Notes: generated from the letters alone by a model not told the origin. A stretch of DNA of 64,000 bases from Ceratotherium simum simum (GCF_000283155.1 NW_004454195.1:8027076-8091075); one strand, 5' to 3'; shown: positions 24,098-37,145, counted from the stretch's first letter. Numbers and translations are program-made.

Positions 24098-26069
24098 TCT
24101 AAAACCTACAATTTATTCATCAGAACAAGAACGCAGTTCTGCTGACATGATATATGGGCCATAATTTTTTCCAAGCTCTCAACATTTGACATGTCTCAAA
24201 AGGGGAGGTATGTGATATAAAAAGTCAAGTTCAATGGAAATCTAAATGTTTACACAGTGACCCACAATAGCTTGTGTCCTTAAAATATCTCATGTTGTGA
24301 ATCTTGCTCTAACAACAGGGGTCAGAAAATGGTAAAAAACAAACAAACAAAAAACAGCTAACAAACAAACTCTTAACATTAACTGCAACTTAAGGTTGAG
24401 ATTTAAAATCTCCATTATACCTGTTCTGATAGGTAGAGTCTTTCACTGGTAGTGCAAAAAGGTAATAGTCCAGTCAGAGAAAACATATCTTTTGCATTCA
24501 CACATTGGTGTGCAGGCTAACAAATGAACATGGGGTACACATGAAGCTCTAGTGTATCTCTCCTGTATGACTGGACTTGAGAAAATGGGCTCCTAGAAAA
24601 TGCTGGGTTCATGAGAGGGACATGGGATTAGCTGGATTATTAGAGATCTAGGAAGAAAGCAGTGGGTCAGTAATGAGCAATGACAAAGACATATAAAATC
24701 ATGGCAGAGAGAAACCAGAAGGAAAATTAAGTTGAAAATCAAAAGCTTAACCTGGTTGCCCATAATAAGCATAAGAGAATAGACTGGTGGCCAAAAAGAA
24801 TCTCATCTTGCATTTTGTTATTGTTCCAGCTTATTTTATTGGCCCAGCTGAGAAGATATCAACTCTTACCCTCTCTGGGTAGGTACCATCTGGCTTCTGA
24901 CAGTGATGAATTTTATAATCACCTATAATTCTCCTTTATGGGATTCCAAACATTAAGGCTGAACAGCAGTAGATCTCACTGTGCTTTACTTAAACGCACA
25001 AGGGCCTCACTAACTAACAACCTCTAGGGATATGGATTGGAGAAAACTACAAAAATCATTCAAATCCACCAGCTTTATAAAAGCTAAAACAATACACTGT
25101 GATCAGAAATTAGTTCTCTGAAATAGCAAAGATAAAAAAATCTGAACTGCCATTAATTTTTTTCCTACCAAGATCTATTGAGCATTGACTGTATGCCAAA
25201 CACCACATGGATTGGTTTTCACCAGTTATGCCTACTTCCTAATGATAAATCTCAGTTTAAACTACCAAAGCCACCATTTGAAAGATCCCAGTCCAGTCAA
25301 CCGCATTTACTGGGTCATTGTCTTTCCCCCGGACAAGCGGCCCATGGTAAAGGGACGGCCAGATCTTTTCTCTGACATTCCCCATCTATGCAGAATGTTG
25401 CTGAGATGGCGTAAATCTACAGTTTCCCTTTCAAACTCAGGAGATGCAAAGGATTTCAACAAACTACCCTGTGAGTCTTAAGTTACTCCACAGGATAGAT
25501 GAACCACTACTGTACCGAGCTACTGATACTTAGCTCCAATCATCCTTAATCAGAAATCTGCTTTTTCTTTTAAGGTTAGCACAATTTTTTAGGATTCCAC
25601 TGTTTGCTTTTCTCAAGAGCAGTGCTTCCCACAGTGCATCCAGCAGAGCACCCGCCCTAGTTTGGCGAGCAGCTCGACAGAAATAGTGCTTCCCGGTCAA
25701 TGGAGTTTGGGGGAATTCTGCATATGGCATCCCTTTTTGGCAAGTCACAATTTACCTCAGAGTACTAAAGGAGGTACTAAAGAAACCTATTTAACTTTCT
25801 TTAATCTGGTGTTTCTCAAGCTTTTTTGCCCACAGAACTTTTTATTTCCCCCCCAGTTTTCCAGGGAACTGGTATTCTGTGGAACAGACGCCAGGAAATG
25901 CTGCTAGAGGAAGTCTGTGGAGTGGCTTCCAGGCTTCACAGAGATCTGCTGAGCGCTCACTGTGTATTCATTTGTCCTCTTCCTCTCCAGTTATTCTTGC
26001 TCATTACCATGGAGGCACTTTCAGGGCCAGTTAGTGGAGGTAAAGAAGTCTCTTCTCTCTCACCTCCAA

Positions 26070-26080
26070 TACACACACAC

Positions 26081-26119
<39 letters not shown>
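26070..26119. repeat. (CA)n microsatellite
   Basis: CA run of about 25 units, interrupted by catacata near the left end. Confidence 0.97.
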
Positions 26120-26123
<4 letters not shown>

Positions 26124-26864
26124 GTGGTTGTTTTCAGGAGCTATAATAATTTGTGGAAGGCATAGCCCCTCCCCTTCTGCACTGCAATTCTATCTTCTAT
26201 TGCTGTCTCTTCTGTCAGTCTTTTTTTTTGGCCAGCCCTGCCCCCGCTTCTGGTCACCACTGGCAGTTCCAATCTTTTTCCTCTCCTTATGTCTCCTATC
26301 GTCTTTGTTTTCTCTTTCTTCTCTCACACATCTAATCTTGTGTGTGGAAAGGCTGACTATTTAGAAACAATGCCACTAAACCACAGTATTCTCCTTCTGC
26401 AGAGCACACTGATGGCCAATGACATTTGCTTTAGTCTTCAGGTCTTGAGCTATCTCTTCTCCCTGTGCTGCCCCATGGCCGCGGGATGCTTCTTTGTTAC
26501 CCAAGAGAGATTTCTGGCTACTTCCAAGTCGAAAGGCATCCCATAGCTTTTCCTGATTTAAGGCTGCTTTATGCCATAGATCACATGCACTCAGAGTCTT
26601 ACCAGTGCTTGCAGATTGCTGTGCTTGGTTTTTCACATTCCCCAAAGAGAAAGTGTAGCCAACAGTATGTGTGAAGCTAGCATCAAATGTGACGTACATG
26701 CAGAACTACTTTGTATGAGGCATGTGCAGGAAGGCCATTCTTTGATTTTTGGCTTAGTTATTACGTACAAAGGCTATAGCTCTTGACCATCTAATAAAAT
26801 GGAGATGATTGTGTTTACTGTATCTCTAAAGAGAGTTATCTTGGTAACTGTTAGTTCATTTGTT

Positions 26865-26996
26865 TCTTCATTTGTTCAACAAACACATACTGTGTGTCAT
26901 CTATGTGCCAGGCTGGTCAGAGGTGCTGGGGTACAGCAGTCAACAATACAGGGACTCTTATATCCCTGCCCTCTTTTGTTCAGGTGGGGTGAGGAG
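26865..26996 (-). mobile_element. L2 LINE 3' end, antisense, left part of a split copy
   Basis: Reverse complement of the L2 terminus (gttcaacaaacacatactgt ... tatgtgccaggct ... tacagcagtcaacaataca). It stops where an LTR-like element begins at 26997 and resumes at 27527. Confidence 0.88.
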
Positions 26997-27060
26997 TGTA
27001 TTAGGGTTCTCCAGAGAAGCAGAACCAATAGGATGTGGTGTGTATATATGTATAAAGGAA

Positions 27061-27093
<33 letters not shown>

Positions 27094-27526
27094 AAGAGTT
27101 TATTATAAGGAATTGGCTCATGCGATTATGGAGGCTGACAAGTCCCAAGATCTGCAGAGTGAGTCGGCAAGCTGGAGACCCAGGAGGGCTGATGGTTTAA
27201 GTTCCAGTCTGAAGGTCATCAGGCTTGAGACCCAGAAAGCTGATGTTCAGTTCGAGTCCAAAAGCAGGAAAAGGCTGATGTCCCAGTTTGAAGGCAGTCA
27301 GGCAGGAGGAATTCTCCCTTAACAGTGGAGGGTCAGCCTTTTTGTTCTATTCAGGCTGTCAGCTCATTGGATGGGGCCCACTCACATTAGTGTTTCATTT
27401 AGTCTACTGATTTAAATGTTGATCTGGTCCAAAAACATCCTTAGAGAAACACCCAGAATAATATTTGACCAAATATCTTGGCACCCCATGGCCCAGTCAA
27501 GTTGATACCTAAAATTAACCATCACA
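26997..27526 (+). mobile_element. LTR-like element nested in an L2
   Basis: Bounded by tgtattagggttctccagag at the left and gttgatacctaaaattaacc...atcaca at the right, the TG...CA arrangement of an LTR. It contains a (TA)n(CA)n run at 27061-27093. I recognise it as a common mammalian interspersed repeat but cannot name the family. It splits an antisense L2. Confidence 0.75.
27061..27093. repeat. (TA)n(CA)n compound microsatellite
   Basis: A TA run passes directly into a CA run inside the LTR-like element at 26997-27526. Confidence 0.95.
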
Positions 27527-28330
27527 GGGAAAGACAGACAATAAACATAATGGATAACTAAATTATATAGTATGTCAGGTGTTAAAAGCCATAGCAGAAA
27601 AAGGAGAGTTGAGCAAGGGGGATCAGAAATCTACATGGGGGATGAGTTTCAATTAAAAATAGGATGGTCAGAGTAGGTCTCACTGAGACGGCGACATCTG
27701 AAAAAATACTTGGAGGAGGCACGAGCCATGTGGATATCTGAAGGAAGGTCTTTCCAGACAGAGGAAACAACCATTGCAAGGGTCCTAAGGCTGCAATGTG
27801 TCTCCAGTGTTCACGGAACAGCAAGCAGACCACTGGAGCTGGAATGAGCGGGAGGGAAAGTGGTGAGGTATGAGGTAGGAGAGGAAATGGCAGGGAGCAG
27901 GGGCAGAGATCCCATAGGCTGTTGAAAAGACTTTGGTTTTTATCCTGAATGAAATGGAAATCACCACAGACTTTAGAGCAGAAGAATGACATGATGTGAT
28001 TTTCCTTTATAAAGATCACTCTGGCTGCTCTATTGAGACTAGATTGCCGGGGGTGGGGGTGAGGGTAGAAGGAGGGAGATCATATTTGAGACTCTGCCAT
28101 AATTTGGATGAGAGATGAAGGCAGCTGCGACCAGAGTGACTGTAGTGGAGACTGTGAGAAGTAGACTCTGGATTGGATGTGGGCTATGTGAGCAAAGGAG
28201 GAGTTAAGAATGACTCCTCGGTTTTTGACCTGAGTAACTAGAAGGACGGAGTTGCCATGGTCTGAGAAGGAGAAATTGCAAAAGGAACAGGTTTTAGCGG
28301 CAGACCAGGAGTTCAGATTTAGACACACTG
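27527..28330 (-). mobile_element. L2 LINE, antisense, right part of a split copy
   Basis: Continues the L2 copy to the left. Antisense blocks occur in the expected order: agacagacaataaacataat, tctttccagacagagg, cacggaacagcaagcagacc, gaatgacatgatgtgatt, gatcactctggctgctct, gaatgactcctcggttttt, then gacggagttgccatggtctg. Several hundred bases are collinear with the L2 ORF2/3'UTR. No intact frame remains. Confidence 0.9.
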
Positions 28331-29199
28331 CTTAACCAGCCTTTCTTTCCCAGGGCCACAATTCGCTACTAATACTATCTGCAGTGTGGCCACTGACATC
28401 CTTAATGTTCTTCCTCCCAGCTTGGTCCCTTTCTGGTTACCCTCTTCAGCTTGCCTTTGCTTGGGAGCATCTTCTCACATTCTCAGTTCAGTGCAACACA
28501 ATATATATATGTATTGTTCCTCACACACAAGGATGGTGCTTTGGGCCTACAACCAGCAAGGAGAGAGCTCTGTGCTATTTCTCCCCTGGTGATGGCTTGT
28601 GCTGAGTCATCCACTTTGGCCGGCAGCAAATGTTTGTGAGACAGCTAGCCTGGATTATGAGTATACTCTGTAGTTGGCAGTAAAATTATTTTTGTTAATT
28701 TCCCAGGTCAATTACTCATTATATCTGGAAACTAGCTGGCTCACAGAGAGATCTAACCTTTGGACCAGGCTTCATCTGTATCATATTTTAACTAATTGAG
28801 GTAACAGATAGAGACACATTGTTTGAGATGGTTGATCTGGGGTAGACCCAATCATGTTATATGAGCATATGCTGGAGATCCAGCTTGCATTTTTATACTA
28901 AACACGGTGCTTGTCAAATAACAAGTGAATGAATGAATGAACAAATTAATGTTGAAGTGATAAATAAAAATGAACCTTCTGAGAAGTCAGATGTGATCTG
29001 GGTAGCAGAAATAAACTTATCTACCTAAAGACAGCAATAGTTTATCCTGTTTCGATATGTGTATTTTTTATTCATAAGCGAACAAAACTATCAGATATTT
29101 TCTTTTACGTCTTCCTCCTCTGTTTTCCTTTAAGCTTTTTTCTGCCTGATGTGGCACTTACCCTGATCTCATTACGCTTTTTTGTTCCTTTTATCTGTT

Positions 29200-29370
29200 A
29201 ATATATTTATTGGGTACCCATTAAGTGCCAGGTATAATCCCAGGTATTTGGAATACATTAGTGAGAAAGGAAAGACTTTCCCTATGCAGTTTACAATAGA
29301 CAATAAATACATCATACTATGAAAAAAGCAGTAGAGCAATGAAAAGGGATCAGGAGTGCTGAGAAGTTTT
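29200..29370 (-). mobile_element. L2 LINE 3' end, antisense
   Basis: The block atatttattgggtacccatt, then agtgccaggtataatcccag and acaatagacaataaat, matches the reverse complement of the L2 terminus. Confidence 0.8.
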
Positions 29371-30264
29371 TATTAATGTAAAAGGCTTAAACGAGAAGAG
29401 TTGGCTGACTGAATATTTGGTTAATTCCGATTGCTCTAGCCAGTCCGTCACACGCTAGCAGCTGATCAGAATGGAATATGGAGCATCCATGAGGAGAAAA
29501 CAGGAAGCAGAAGGGCATAAAAGCTGCTTTTCCCCCCAACTGGCTAACCTGAATTCAGCCACTCACAGGCTACGTAGTTCACTCTCAATTCCAGATACTC
29601 TCGACCTTGGCACATAGTACAGGATAATATGCTTGCTGTTGATGAGCATTACAGAATAAAATCTGCCAGCCGCAGTTTAGAGTACCTGCTGATGACCTTG
29701 GTGTCTTACCAATCTCGGTTTGTTCTTTTGGTGCCTTTTGTCAGCTCCGGGTCCTTCAGACTTCCACCCCACGGAGTTACTGTATTAAATATACTCAGTT
29801 TCTTGTTGGTTTTTTTTTTTTTTTGCAACCCCAAAATAAAAAATTAAAATATGAATACATGCACCCTACCCCTGGCCAACATCAAAAAAGAAGTTGGTAA
29901 ATTTACAGAGAGGAAAAATATATAATCATCTTCCACAGTTGGTTTTAGAAGATTTCTCAGAATTTCTAAGATGTACCTTCCCAGCATCACACATTAGCGT
30001 TGCAAAGCACAAAATACAATTCCTGCAAAGGAAAGGCCAAAAGGTCAAACTCTTTCCTTCCTCTGGCACATTAAGTGCTCCTTCCAGAATAGACATAAGA
30101 ACAGGCTGGGGCTAAGAGCAGCTGAGCTGGGCGGCCAATGGGATTTGATCCTCATCAGCAGCCCATGTTAGGAACCCCAGAAAAATCCATCTGAGCCATT
30201 TGGCAAGGAGTATCATCTGAGGATCAGTTTGGGGGAAGGGAAAAAATGATTGATTGCCTACTAT

Positions 30265-30455
30265 AAATCAGACACTGTACTTTGTATTCCATGTCTTATT
30301 TAAACATCGCAAAACTTGGGAAAAGTTGACATTATTATTCCTGTTTTACGAATGAAGGAACGAGGTGGAGAAATACTTAGTGACTTGCTCAAGATCACCT
30401 GGCTACAACTGGGATTTGAACCCAGATATGTCTGGCTCTCAAAACTTATATTCTT
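30265..30455 (-). mobile_element. MIR SINE, antisense
   Basis: Antisense MIR: attcctgttttacgaatgaa, then gacttgctcaagatcacctg and gggatttgaacccagatatg. It is immediately followed by a sense MIR. Confidence 0.9.
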
Positions 30456-30467
30456 AGGCACAACGAA

Positions 30468-30672
30468 GAAAGCACCGCCTTTGGAGTAGGACACGTCTGG
30501 GTTTAAACACGTCTTTCACACCAGTTGGGGCTAATCCCCCTCTCTGAGCCCCATTACCCTCTTATGAAATGAGTAACGTTCATCTATGAGGTTCTGATGA
30601 TGACTACATAAGATAATGTGTGCCACATTATCTGACACATAATAGAGGCCGAAAAATGGTAGCTGTTATTAT
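30468..30672 (+). mobile_element. MIR SINE
   Basis: Sense MIR: gaagaaagcaccgcctttgg, gtctgggtttaaac, gagccccattaccctcttat, and a tail with tctgacacataatagaggc. It forms a tail-to-head inverted pair with the preceding antisense MIR. Confidence 0.88.
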
Positions 30673-31289
30673 TTTCATAATTATTCAAGCATTGTGCTGA
30701 CCTCAAATACTGAAGAAACAATATGTCATCGATAGCCACACAAAATGGAATTATCGCTGAGCTAAACATCATAATTGATAAAAGAATTGAGAGCAGTGTC
30801 CACGACATTCAGTTAGAAGAACAAGCTCAGTGCAGGCCCTCCTGGATGGGATGGAATCTTAGGGCTTTTCTTCTGGAGAATCCCAGGCAATTTTCTCCCG
30901 TGCTCCTGGGACACACTAGATAAGCTGAAGCACAAACAGGGCACCCTGACAATCTCTGCAGCACTGAGGGACAGGCCTTGGGAAAGGCTGCCCAAACTCA
31001 ATGTTAGGCATCACTGTATCACCTCTGAGGTGTTGGCACCATGCTGGACCCTGAGAACTGAATGCTGTGGCCCGTGGGAACCAGCACTGAAGAGCAGTTA
31101 TTCTGCTGCTGATTTGCTTTAAAGGCAACTTCTCTTGTGGTCATTGTGGCCACCAAATTTATACATTTTAGAATTAATATCAGTTTCTAGACTTTCTGGT
31201 GCAATTGTTGCCCTGTGTTTGTAGGAGGGATCAAAGGCAAAGACACGTGTCAACCTCTAGTGGTAAATGTCTTGTTTGCATCAGACTCC

Positions 31290-31430
31290 TTGGCATAAAG
31301 GGCAGCACAATGGGGTTTCCACACACCACGGGCACCACAGTCAGTCCTGGGTTTTAGTCTTGCCTTTGCCCCTTATTTACTGAGAGAATAATATCCACCT
31401 CATGGAACAGCTATGAAGCAACAGGTGCTC
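31290..31430 (+). mobile_element. MIR-like SINE fragment
   Basis: Sense block gtcctgggttttagtcttgc, then a decayed gagagaataatatccacctc block, fits a worn MIR. Confidence 0.6.
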
Positions 31431-31529
31431 CATCTTCATTAATCCCCTTCCTTCTCACACTTCCAGAGGGTATAATTTGAGGCCAACTGTGCTAACTCAG
31501 AATGCATACTTCAACGACTAACACAAATT

Positions 31530-31678
31530 ACTACTACTTAGTGAGATGCTATGATATGACCGATACTACGGTTTCTAACTCGATAGATGCTAATTCTCTT
31601 AATGACTTTGAAATTAAGTATTTTATCCCCATTTTTCAGCAGAGGACACTGAGGTTTAGGCAGACAATATTTTATCTC
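31530..31678 (-). mobile_element. MIR-like SINE, antisense
   Basis: The block ttatccccatttttcagcag, then aggacactgaggtttaggca, is the antisense MIR core. The flanks are decayed. Confidence 0.75.
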
Positions 31679-31729
31679 TGAAATTAATGTTGGCTTATAA
31701 TATGAATTTTTTTAAAAAGCAGGGTATAC

Positions 31730-32400
31730 AATTCATTGAACAATTACTATTAATTACCACAATGACCACACTCCTGGCAGTGTGCTGTTCACAGATGAAT
31801 GAGATGGTCCCGTGAGCAAACGGTTACAGTGGTCAGTGGAGCTGTGTGACGGCCTCGGAGGGTTGGGCGGAGCTGGCCTGAGGCAGGTTGGGGTCAGGTG
31901 GGACAATCCAGAGGGGCCATGTTTGCTCATTCTTTAAGGATGAGAGGAAATATGAGGGGAAAAGGCATTCTAGGCTGAGAGAATGAGAAAGGCCTTCTAG
32001 GCTGTGAAAAATACAAAAAAAACACAGAGGCATAAAAATTCACGGTGTGCAGGAAACAAATTTTCCTGGATGGCATGGGATACGAATCCTGTGGGGGCAT
32101 TCTGGGTGATGAGGCTGGCAAGCCAGACGGGGATCTGCTCTTGAGAAGCCCCACGTGCAGTGCTGAGGAATGTGGATTTTAGTAAGGAGCCCTGGGAGGA
32201 GTTCAAGCAGAGCTGTGCCCGATTAGGAAGCTTAGAATAACCAAACTGGCAGGGAGGGGAGATTCCGAGCAAGGCGCAGAGGGGAGCACCAAAGCGGAGG
32301 CAGCGAGGCCAGTCAGTGGGGGTTTATAAGGTATTGACAAGGGACTGAGGAAGGCAGTGGCAAGGGCAACCAGGAGAAGCGGGTGGATCTGAGAGGACTG
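31730..32400 (-). mobile_element. L2-like LINE, antisense, decayed
   Basis: Begins with an antisense terminus (attcattgaacaattacta). Purine-rich blocks follow that resemble antisense L2 ORF/3'UTR (gaaaggccttctaggct, gacggggatctgctcttg, gggatcttag-like). The order is less clear than in the 27.5 kb copy. Confidence 0.55.
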
Positions 32401-32495
32401 TAGGACAAGGATGGATTCTGTTTCTTTTCTGCTGTATCTTGAGCACCTGGCACATAGTAGGCACTCCATAATCAAAGGCTGAGTTGATGAATGAG
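32400..32495 (+). mobile_element. L2/MIR-type 3' terminus, sense
   Basis: A short sense terminus: tgagcacctggcacatagta, then ggcactccataatcaaagg. It lies head-on to the antisense L2 on its left. Confidence 0.7.
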
Positions 32496-33711
32496 GTGAA
32501 TATGAAAAGTGATGGCAGAGGAAGACAGGGAGGATGATTCTAAGACTCTTTGTTTGGAGGATGCTATTTAAAACTGCAACTGCCTTCTGTTAATGAAATC
32601 CAGGAAAATTTCCGGATTCCACAGGCAGAACAGAGATGGCGCATGCCTTCTGCAGCAGCTCCTCCTGGAAGCCAGAGACGACCATGAGAATATGCTACAC
32701 CAGGACTTCCAGATATCCTGGGATTTCCATAGGACATAGGATGAGAATTCAAGCCCATCTTACCTGAATCCTAAGGGGAAGAGTGACTTCAGGTGGCCTT
32801 TGGGTTAGAGTCACAGAGTCAATAAGAGAAAACATTTTTAGATCCCTAGCCTTCAATGATCCCATGTGATGGTATGGGAAGCACTCCTATAATCTTTTTA
32901 TGATATCCTGGCCATGCTTCAATATTGTAAGTTATTTATCTAGTGTTTTCCCTTGAAAAAACTTAAGTTATCGAGTCACAAATTCCTGGAGTTTTACTTC
33001 CTATAATTTTGCAGGATTTTTCTATTTCATTAGATCTTAGAACATGTTTGGCCACAAACATAGGAGATTGTTGCATATGAGGGATGTGTGGTTTTCAAAC
33101 TTTCACAGCGTTATGGCGCTGTGGATGGTGGGAATGTGTACTGGTAGTCCTTCCGCCATTCCTCCTTCCCGCGTCCCTCCTCATCCTCAGAAACCCCTGC
33201 ACTGTGTGGGGCCCTGGCAGAGCCTGCCATGGAGGTGTAGTTTGAGGGCTGCTTGAATAGAAGGTTCTATGAGTCTCCGGTTCCTGACAACGAAGAGAAA
33301 GAGCATGTGAAACAGGGAAAAGGAGATAAGTGTGGGAAGACCTGGCTGCCATTTAGATTTTCCTTTCAAAATGTATACACTTTTTGGATAAGTATGACCT
33401 TATTAATAATCACTCACCCCTTTAGCTATCAGTTAATCCTTTTTCAAGGTCAGTGGAAATCAACCAAGGGCAATAAACAGGCTGACACGAAAAGAGGAGG
33501 AGTGCAAGTGGGAGCTTGCACGGTGGGAAAGGGTGCTGAGAAGGTGAGGTCCAAATTCACCATTCCTATTGTGTCCCAGGGCTAGCCCTAGACCTGATTC
33601 TCAGAACCAGCTCACTTGCTGTCTTGGGCCAGATGTCATTGGTGACTAAGTCTGGCTGGGGAAGGCTGGGTGGCACTGGTAACCAGAGGCTTGTGCCCTG
33701 GGCTGGAAGAA

Positions 33712-33870
33712 GCCCAGCTGATCACTGCAGGTCTCTGGCAAGTTCTGTAATTGAACATCTACGAGCTTCGATCTCTCCATCTGTAGATGGAGTCTAACAT
33801 GACTACCCATGCGCTCTAGCATGACACTGTGAAAACTAACAGGTGATAAAAGAATTTTGAGATCCCTGAA
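33712..33870 (+). mobile_element. MIR SINE fragment
   Basis: Decayed sense MIR core: ggtctctggcaagttctgta, cttcgatctctccatctgta, and tgtgaaaactaacaggtgat. Confidence 0.7.
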
Positions 33871-36196
33871 TTAAAAGGTCCCTCATAAATATTCACACAA
33901 AATGCTGTAAATACTTACACTATTTATATTAGGATTGGGGGAAAAAACCCTCAGGACTGGGAAATCTACTATTTTACTATTTCTATTTGCCATTCTACTT
34001 ACCTCAAATTCTCTCCCTGCTGAACTCTCCAAATTCACAAACAAATACTGTCCTTACTACACTGGCACTCTCATTGTGAGTAGAGAAATCGGACAACAGT
34101 GTTTGAATCTTGTATTTTGAATTCATTTAGAAGGCTCTTCATACTAGAAAATCATAAAGAATTATTTTCAAAGATAGTGAAAGAAAACCATGTTTGGTTT
34201 AGAACAGTTTGTGTCCAGAGAAGCAATGAGATGCAGATCCCAAGACAATGACACAATCCATCCTTCATCTTAATAGGGACAACTCCAGGTTTCTATAGGC
34301 AGCTGCTCAAAACCATATTCTCTATTGGGTTTTCTTACCCAAGACAATGCTAAGGTGCTGTCACAGTCAGATTTCCCAGTTAGGCACATATGTGTTGCTG
34401 GTACTGAACCCAGTTCCACATAAAGCTACCCCCACACTTGACTGTCCAAAACTCACAACACACACACTCAGCCCCATATGTATCCTACTTGATTTTTTCC
34501 ATTTGTAAAACCCTTGGGGAACATGTCAGATAGAGATGAGAAGTAAGGTGTTTACAAACGGGTAAAGAAATACGATATTTATCCTGTCAGCTGAACTGAA
34601 CCTGACAGATGTATTTTTGGTTAAAATTAAAATTGTGAGCCCTCTCATGTTACCCCCGATGATGCCGCCAGATGTACAGCGTGTGTCTGACAAAGAGGCA
34701 CCCGTGGTCATTTGAGCCAGGCTGTGGGTTCCAACAATTCATGACACAGGGGCTCATTACAAGGACATGCCTGGGAGGGGGGGCCCCAGCCAAGTGTCGA
34801 ATACACAGAAGCAGACTCACGAAAGTGGTATAGAAATGATTATTTTCTACCTTTCCCTGCCCACAGACATTCTCACTGCCAGGGAAGAGCTCTGGAAAGA
34901 AAATGGATGGAGTCAATCGTCTTTGATTTTGGTCTGCAGAAATGGTTCTCACCTCAGGCTAGCAGACTAGACATGTTTCCAAGGACATGAGCATGGGAAT
35001 GGATTGGTTCTTCCCACTCTGCTTGGTGGGACTTCTCTTCCCACTAGACTTACACGACTCCAAATAGGAGTGACCTGTATGTGTCCAGAAGACATATAGA
35101 AGAGATGTAGGAGAGAACCAAAAGGGCTATTTTCTAGGGCAAGCTCCTCTGGTTTTATTCAGGGTTCTCCTCTGCATACTGATAGTATGGTCCACTTTTC
35201 TTATCACTGAACAACGAGCTGGTGGTTCCTGGTGTGAAAACAATACTGCCGGCAATACCCGGGAAAGAAGTCTCTAAACTGCTTTTAAGGCCAGGCTTCC
35301 TAAGGGCTTTGTGATCTAGTGGTGGGAGCTGGGCATGTGACAATGCTATATCAAGGGGTCCTGGGGCTCCATGCAGGTCTGAATTTCCATCCTTTCGTAC
35401 CTTCCATTTATGGACTAGTATTTGGTTCTTTTGCATAGTGGCCTACACCCGACCCCTTCCCATTGTAATAAGGAATCCCAGTCAAATTGTATCCTTGGGC
35501 ATCACCTTATCTGCGCCTGTTCAGCTAGTCTACTGCTGGTTATGTCGTCCTGGAGTGTGGCCTCTTGCACACCAACAACGTCTTATCTTTCCTTCACATT
35601 TATATGTGTTCCATGTGTACACACGACATCTTAGGAAGTTACAAAGATTCTCGCAAAACTGTCCATAAGAATTAGAAAGGAGACAATAGAAGGAAAAAAG
35701 GAATTAAAGAAAAGAGCTGGATGTTATGTACTCTGGACTCTTGAGAAGGAATTCAGCGGATGGTAACACCCTCCCATAGAATGATCTGAAGTAGAGAACC
35801 AGCAAGACATAAACACAGTATGATAAGCTTCATAAATAACAAATAAGTTGAACAAATAAAATTCACCAATTAGCAGTCAGAGGCTTATGTAACAGTTTTG
35901 CAATTTAAAGGGGAATGAGCAAAGCCCCGTGGACCTGGGGCTATCCACTTGAACACGTCTGAATGAGCTAATGACAACAACATCCAAAGAGAAAAGAATT
36001 AGTTATCACTACAGAGAAATATGGAGTGATATGAAGCTCAGCAAAGCTTGCAAATATGAAAGGAATAAAAACACAAAGAGAAGAACTGGTGCAGCACAGA
36101 TGGAGTTAGTGTCACTATGACATGCTAGAACGACTGGCCCAAATTATGGCTGCATTACACAGATACTAATATTGGAAAAGCACCTGACAAAGCTAG

Positions 36197-36663
36197 TGTT
36201 AATCACTGAATTTTGTCTCCCAAAATTCATATGTAGAAGTCCTAACCCCAAGTACCTCAGAATGTGACCTTATCTGGAAACAGGGTCATTGCAGATGTAA
36301 TTAGTTAAGATGAAGTCACACTGAAGTCGTGTGGGCCCCTAATCCAATATGACTGGTGTCCTTATGAAAAGAGGAAATTTGGACACAGAGACATGCACAC
36401 TGGGAGAATGTCATGTGAACATGGAGACCGAGATCAGGGTGATGTGTTGACAAACCAAGGAATATCACATTGTCAGCAAATCACCAGAAGCTAGGAGAGA
36501 TACCTGGAAAAGATCCTCCCTTGGCGCCTTCAGAAGGAGCATGGCCCTGCTGACACCTTGATTTTGGACTTCTAGCCTCCAGAACCACGAGACAATAAAT
36601 TTCTGTTGTTTAAGCCACTCAGTTTGTAGTACTTTGTTACAGCAGCCCTAGCAAACTAATACA
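36197..36663 (+). mobile_element. MLT1-type LTR (ERVL-MaLR), solitary
   Basis: Starts tgttaatcactgaattttgt and contains gtgaccttatctggaaacag, attagttaagatgaagtcac, ggacacagagacatgcacac and the 3' block agacaataaatttctgttgt. It ends gcaaactaataca. This is the sense order of an MLT1 LTR. No internal retroviral sequence is attached. Confidence 0.9.
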
Positions 36664-36901
36664 CTAATGAAATAAAATAAGGAACGTCAAGCTTTGAAGA
36701 ACAGAAATCCAATGGAGTCAGAAAGGATTGTGATGAGCACAAAGTTAGGAACAGTGATAACAGAAAATTTACTGAATGGAAATAGAATTTTGGCACGGAC
36801 ATCAAGAGAATCCAGTCAAATTCACTCAGTGGTGGGTGACTTCCCATACCCAAATTTCTCTTCACATGCTTGTCTATCACCTTTAAAAAAATATAAAGAC
36901 A

Positions 36902-37145
36902 GGGGCCAGCCCAGTGGCATAGTGGTTAAGTTCACGCACTCTGCTTCTGCAGCCTGGGGTTCGCAGGTTTGGATCCCCGGCGCGGACCTATGCACTGCTT
37001 ATCAAGCCATGCTGTGGCAGGCATCCCACATACAAAGTAGAGGAAGATGGGCAGGGATGTTAGCCCAGGGCCAATCTTCCTCAGAAAAAAGAGGAGGATT
37101 GGCAACAGATGTTAGCTCAGGGGTAATCTTCCTCACAAAAAAAAA
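36902..37145 (+). mobile_element. ERE SINE
   Basis: The head is ggggccagcccagtggc, with a B box around ggtttggatccc, the paired gatgttag blocks and a poly-A tail. A short flanking duplication of the form aaagaca is seen just before 36902 and after the A tail. It lies about 240 bp downstream of an MLT1 LTR. Confidence 0.92.

Noticed and set aside
26070..26119. Possible CRISPR-like array
   Set aside because: It is a plain CA microsatellite. No spaced repeats of CRISPR type exist anywhere in the window.
27582..28019. 145-codon minus-strand ORF
   Set aside because: Lies within the antisense L2 copy and lacks the motifs of an intact L2 protein.
34392..34406. Minus-strand QYQQH, similar to the end of the CAP2 exon expected upstream
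   Set aside because: Flanking residues do not match CAP2 (no LLMAS before, no PHE after) and no GT donor follows. Chance match of five codons.
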